From Pyricularia pennisetigena (Eukaryota > Ascomycota > Sordariomycetes > Magnaporthales > Pyriculariaceae): 64,000 bases of DNA. Positions 59,922 to 64,000 of the stretch are shown here, piece after piece; positions within the stretch are counted from its first letter, which is position 1; each line of letters starts with the position of its first letter. A model generated the notes under the pieces. It made no database searches and was not told the DNA's origin. It saw nothing but the letters and a program-made list of their open reading frames with translations. The translations under genes and the position numbers were made by a program. Where the stretch lies: positions 3,720,953-3,784,952 of the forward strand of contig NC_043741.1 in assembly GCF_004337985.1 (NCBI RefSeq), in the 5' to 3' direction.

Positions 59922-60770
59922 ATGAAATTCTTCAGCACTATCGTCCTTCTTTTTGCCGGCCTGGCGTCGGTCCAGGCCCAAAACAGCACCGCTTCGGCCA
60001 CGGCTTCCGGTACCGAAGTTGCATCGCAGTCGGCCACCTCGACGAGCAGCTCTACCAGCAGCGCGGCCAGCAGCGCGGCGACGCTGAGCCTTCAAGACCT
60101 ACTGAACAACCTGGGCGGCGGGCTCAACAACGTGGGCAAAATCAACTTCAACAACCGCAACGACGTCCTCAACGCTATAGGCCTGCTGATGAACCAGCTA
60201 TGCGTCGGCAATTTGTTCAACGGCAGCCTGCTTGCGGGCCTGGGGTCCAACCAGCAGCTCCAGCTCCTGTTCCAGCTCGACCAGCTGAACCAGCTCAACA
60301 GGCTCGGGCTGCTGAACAACTTTGACCTGCAGGGCATCTTCAACAGGGGCTTCGGCGGCATCAACCTGGGCGGCGGCGTTGTCAGGGGAGCCAACGGCTT
60401 CAACAGGGCTGGTTTCAACTTTGCCGGCTTCAAGCGTGCAGTTGATGATGCCATGGCGGTACGTTCCTAACCCCTTTCTCAATCTATCACTGATGCAGCC
60501 ACGTGTGTGTTTTTCTTTTTATTTCCTTCAACATGGTCGAGGATATGAATGACTGACGTGCATGGTAAACATCCACAGAAGCTCGACGCAAGCCCGGAGC
60601 GCCGCAGTGTCAATGTCAAGAGGCAGCAACGGCTGTGCAACGCCGCCGGCGTCGTCACTGGAGTCGCTGGCAGGAACGGGGGTAGGGCTCGCCAGACGTC
60701 GTCCACCACCACCACTGCGGCACAAGCCACAGCGACGGCTGAAGCGGAGGTGGATGACGAGGAAAAGTAG
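59922..60770 (+). CDS. Secreted Asn/Leu/Gln-rich protein, unknown function
   Basis: 242 residues from exons 59922-60458 and 60579-60770 (phase 0, GTACGT...CACAG). A textbook signal peptide MKFFSTIVLLFAGLASVQAQ is followed by a Ser/Thr/Ala-rich region (possible O-glycosylation) and an unusual core rich in Asn, Leu, Gln and Gly with imperfect repeats such as LLNNLGGGLNN and QLDQLNQLNRLGLLNNFDLQ. Dibasic sites (FKR, VKRQ) near 173 and 196 resemble Kex2 sites. There are only two Cys in the mature part as I read it, which is unlike classic small Cys-rich effectors. Could be a wall or secreted surface protein; no family recognised. Confidence 0.75.
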
Positions 60771-63700
60771 AGGGTGGTTCCGCTCTGGAGTAGCAGTTAG
60801 GACGAGGACGGTCAAGGATGCCGAGTTCCGGGAGCCCGCGTCACCAAACATCCATCACAAAAGGACCCTTGGAATGTCTTTTCTACTGTACTGTATGTAT
60901 ATGGAGCACGATTATTAGCCGCAAATATATGAGATAGTATTCTCTTTTTCTTTTTTTCCCCACTATGGGTGCATGCATTTTGTTTTTAGCGTGGGTAGCA
61001 ACGCACGGGCGACCCTTTTTGGTCTTGGGAAACATTCGAGATGGGGAAATTCTGGCCCTTGCCTTTGTCCTGGAATATGCCCCGAGCGCTTCGCTTAGCT
61101 ACAGTAGCTAGCTATAGATACTGCAGTAGCCGCTGCATGGGGGCCTTCTTCTTTTCTGACGGCATATATTCTCCAAGCGACCATTTTGTTTCTCGCTACC
61201 AAACTTTTGAACTTTCTTGGTCGCCCTGTCTGCCCTGCTATTGTCCCCGCTTATCTGTTGTCGGCTAGTTTGTGCGAGTTGAAAGGCTGGGAGCTTGGCT
61301 GTCCCATACACACAGACTTAGCCCAGGGGGTTGTACATGTGATTATGCAGGCACCCAAGTATGTTTGTACAATGGCGAGTCCTAGTCTACGGGTAGCGGT
61401 ACGTAAAAGGAGACCACAGGTTGAGTGATACGGCCGCAAAGGTGTTGGAGCTCCACAGCCAAGACGGATTGGGGGGACCCGAAAGGATTTTGTCTAAGCA
61501 GCAAATCTGTCAGTCTTCCGAGGCCAGCGATTCGAAGTCGTTTGGAGGCCTAGAAGTAGCAGTAACTAATACTCATTGGTGGATTTCAGTGATATCATTT
61601 GAACAACCATCTTATTTGGTCCAGATCGTTAGTGTTGATGAGCTAGGTAAGCTACACATGCAGCAGCAGCAGCAGCATTGATAGATTCATCCAATGAGTG
61701 GATCCACTGATGCTAGGATGCGAAATTTTAATCAAGATAAAGTAGTTAAAGTATTGTAGCATCCAGATATTAATCGAGTGCCATCGTTCATACTTCGGAC
61801 CAATGCCCATGTGGTCGTGCTACCAATGGTAACGTCAAGGGTTAGGTAGGTTTCAACTTCAGATGACAGACCCCAGCTTGACAGCGCAAACTCTATTTTT
61901 TTTTTTTTTTTTTTCAACATTGCTCCAGATACGCGTGGTTGGGCTAAAATGACAAGGCTTTTCTCGCCGAATGATTGTGTGAATTTCATGGTTGCGAGTA
62001 GCAGAAGAAATGTCTAAAGCCCCTTGACTGTTGTCATCAGTTATCGCCAGTTAGCAAGTGGCGTTTTGAAATTTTGAGGCAGGGGACGGGAGCCAAAAGC
62101 AAGAGACCCTAGTGACAGCGGGAGGAAGACGTTGAAGCCGAACCGGACCGCAAAATCATCAACTAATTAATTACTTATTAGACATGGAGTGATTCAAATA
62201 TACTTGGCAGTGGTTTGGCCTGGGCAAGGGGTACGGAGATGCGGAAGCAATTGTAGTGAACGAAAAGAAGCAAGTAAAAAAGTCGTCAAAGTTCTCCAGA
62301 CGTAGCCTTGGTAGTGTAGAGACAGAGGATTATTGGATTGTTGAAAATGCCATGGCTTTTGCCGTGTTTTTTGTGACCAGCCTGCGACAAGCCGTAGATG
62401 GGAAATGAAGATCCCGGGGTTGCCCCTTGCATAAGACCGACCCGTACAATCGTTTATATGTATGCACCTACCTACCTGTAAGCTTGGTAGCACTGCTTTC
62501 TCCATACCCACGTCGTCTAGCCTATGGAGCCAATGAAATACCGATTCGCTGTGGGGATCAGATCCTAATGTTTAAGTGGGGTACCTTTTGTGGAGCGAAA
62601 CCTTTTGGCAGGCATGAAAGGCTAGGCTGCTGTCAACCGTGCAAGCTTCCCTGTTTTCATCTAATCCTCATCCAAACTCTACAACTACTACAGTACAGTG
62701 ATGATTAATCTGCTGACCCATAAGTGACTGATATTAACAACCGCTACACGAGGGCCAAGGGGGCATCACCTTTTGACCCCAAGCACACGTTGTACTCTAT
62801 GTACTAGGTAGTGTTGCAACAATTCTACCGTTTTCGGAGTCACCCAGACACATCTACCTTCACAGCCAGGATGATCGGATGCATGCGGAATATCAGAATA
62901 TCGGGATAGATTCAGCAAGCCCTCTGGAGCTCTGGAGTTCAGATCGGCCACAGAACCAGTTGGAGGTGGTGGCGAATGATCCAAAACAAGATTCTTCTTG
63001 AATATCCGGACCGTCAGAGCCTGTCTGGGCCAGTTACACGATGCAAGTGGTACTGATCCTGAGAGAACTGTTTGCCACGGCAAATGCCCTGACATGGGGG
63101 GAGATGGGAACCGGACTGTCAGACTGGTTGGTTGTGGAGCAGTTTTCCTTGAAAATTAACCTAACTGCTGGGGCGAAGAGAAGCAGATCTCTTTTTGCCC
63201 AGACTAAGTTGCCGGAGGTAACCACTTACGTACTCATTGTTCGACAAATACCGAGCCTCAAGATTGACTTGCCATAACGACGGGACTCGGATGCCTGGAC
63301 GGAAACTACTGAACATGTTTCCTGCTGTCTTTGAAGGCATCCTCACAGCCATCGTTACAACGAACTACAGTGGCTGCATTTCGCCCCTACCTGATAACCA
63401 GGAGAACAATCGGGGATCTAGTTGCATATGTAACTGTCACCAACGAAACTGTGCGAAACGCACTGATAACTCGGCGTAGATCAGGGAAAGCTATGGGACG
63501 CAGCCGCCCATCTCATCACAGGAGCCGTAGGGCTTGGCGGAAGACGCCGTACTTCCGAAAAGCATTTCTCGCTAAGGACATCAGACCGCCAACCCGGCCA
63601 AACCCATGCAGGTAGGTAACCCACGTTAATTATAAGGTTATTTTGTCTCGGGTGGGTCTTTGTCGCCCCCGACTTTTCACTTTTCTCTGGTACAGCGCCC

Positions 63701-64000
63701 CCTTTCTGAACAATGTACTACCCTCGGCCACACTGATATCCGTGCATGACCTCCCGTACCATGTCATGGGTCTCCAAGACTCACTGTTAATTGTCAAGAC
63801 GCCTTGTCTGCGGTCAATGTGATCCGTCAGCGCGGGCTTCAGCCCTTGACAAGCCGCCCCCGCCTGTGATATGCCTTTCTTTTTGTTTCTCTAGGCATAC
63901 TAACTGCCACAGGCGAGTTTTCTGTCCGACCTCTAGTACCCATGCCCGCTCGCCTTTCCTTATGAAACCATCCTCAGGCTAGACTAGTAGTAGTTAGTAT
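60771..64000. other. 3.2 kb with no supported gene
   Basis: Only short frames with no domain, no consistent splicing and no codon bias. Contains a (CAG)5 repeat at about 61661-61675 and a T tract at 61896-61914. May continue into a gene beyond the window. Confidence 0.5.

Noticed and set aside
60092..60482. Minus-strand frames of 94-120 codons under the secreted-protein gene
   Set aside because: Shadows of the repetitive N/L/Q coding sequence; the plus strand has signal peptide and splice sites.

Overview
The window is nuclear DNA of a filamentous ascomycete, most probably a Sordariomycete. The genes are split by short introns (about 55-160 nt) with GT-AG borders and CTAAC/CTGAC-like branch sites. 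The protein set is also typical: a NirA/NIT4 nitrate regulator, Ku70, an AspB/Cdc3-type septin, a Ppg1 phosphatase and a Gvp36-like BAR protein. My impression is that several proteins are closest to Magnaporthales, but I could not search. I found no transposon, no CRISPR, no confident tRNA or rRNA, and no recognisable secondary-metabolite or defence cluster. Function and coordinates come from translating the sequence and choosing splice sites by eye.

Layout. 0.8-9.5 kb (+): N-acetylglutamate synthase (ARG2), Gvp36-like BAR protein, LSM4 and a PPR protein. 11.4-13.1 kb (+): an intronless, very GC-rich DHA1-like MFS transporter. 13.8-17.2 kb (-): a long protein with a Zn2Cys6 cluster in its middle. 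18.0-20.1 kb (-): Ku70, divergent from ferrochelatase (20.7-22.2 kb, +). 22.4-23.2 kb (-): remains of a membrane-protein gene. 24.2-25.2 kb (+): a five-exon small membrane protein. 26.6-28.7 kb (+): a second MFS transporter. 29.8-30.6 kb (+): an Fhit-like HIT hydrolase. 31.0-34.2 kb (-): NirA/NIT4. A large N gap lies at 34.6-35.2 kb. 36.6-37.9 kb (-): La protein, divergent from mitochondrial ribosomal protein uS4m/Nam9 (38.8-40.4 kb, +). 41.8-43.4 kb (-): septin. 46.6-49.1 kb (+): a cPLA2-like lipase. 49.6-50.9 kb (-): mitoribosomal mL44, divergent from an 89-residue membrane protein (51.3-51.8 kb, +). 52.4-53.1 kb (+): RING protein. 53.7-54.9 kb (+): a 408-residue orphan. 55.6-57.1 kb (-): Ppg1, divergent from a 128-residue membrane protein (57.8-58.2 kb, +). 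59.9-60.8 kb (+): a secreted N/L/Q-rich protein. The last 3 kb holds no gene I can support.

Most genes are housekeeping and do not form a pathway cluster. Mitochondrial functions recur (ARG2, ferrochelatase, uS4m, mL44, probably the PPR protein and the 89-residue protein), and divergent gene pairs sharing 0.5-0.85 kb promoters are common. The most unusual features are the mid-protein Zn2Cys6 cluster split by an intron, a GC-AG intron, two genes whose first coding exon is only ATG, optional terminal introns, and many long A/T homopolymers that also border all three assembly gaps. I see no clear undescribed system; the best leads are the orphan, secreted and small membrane proteins.
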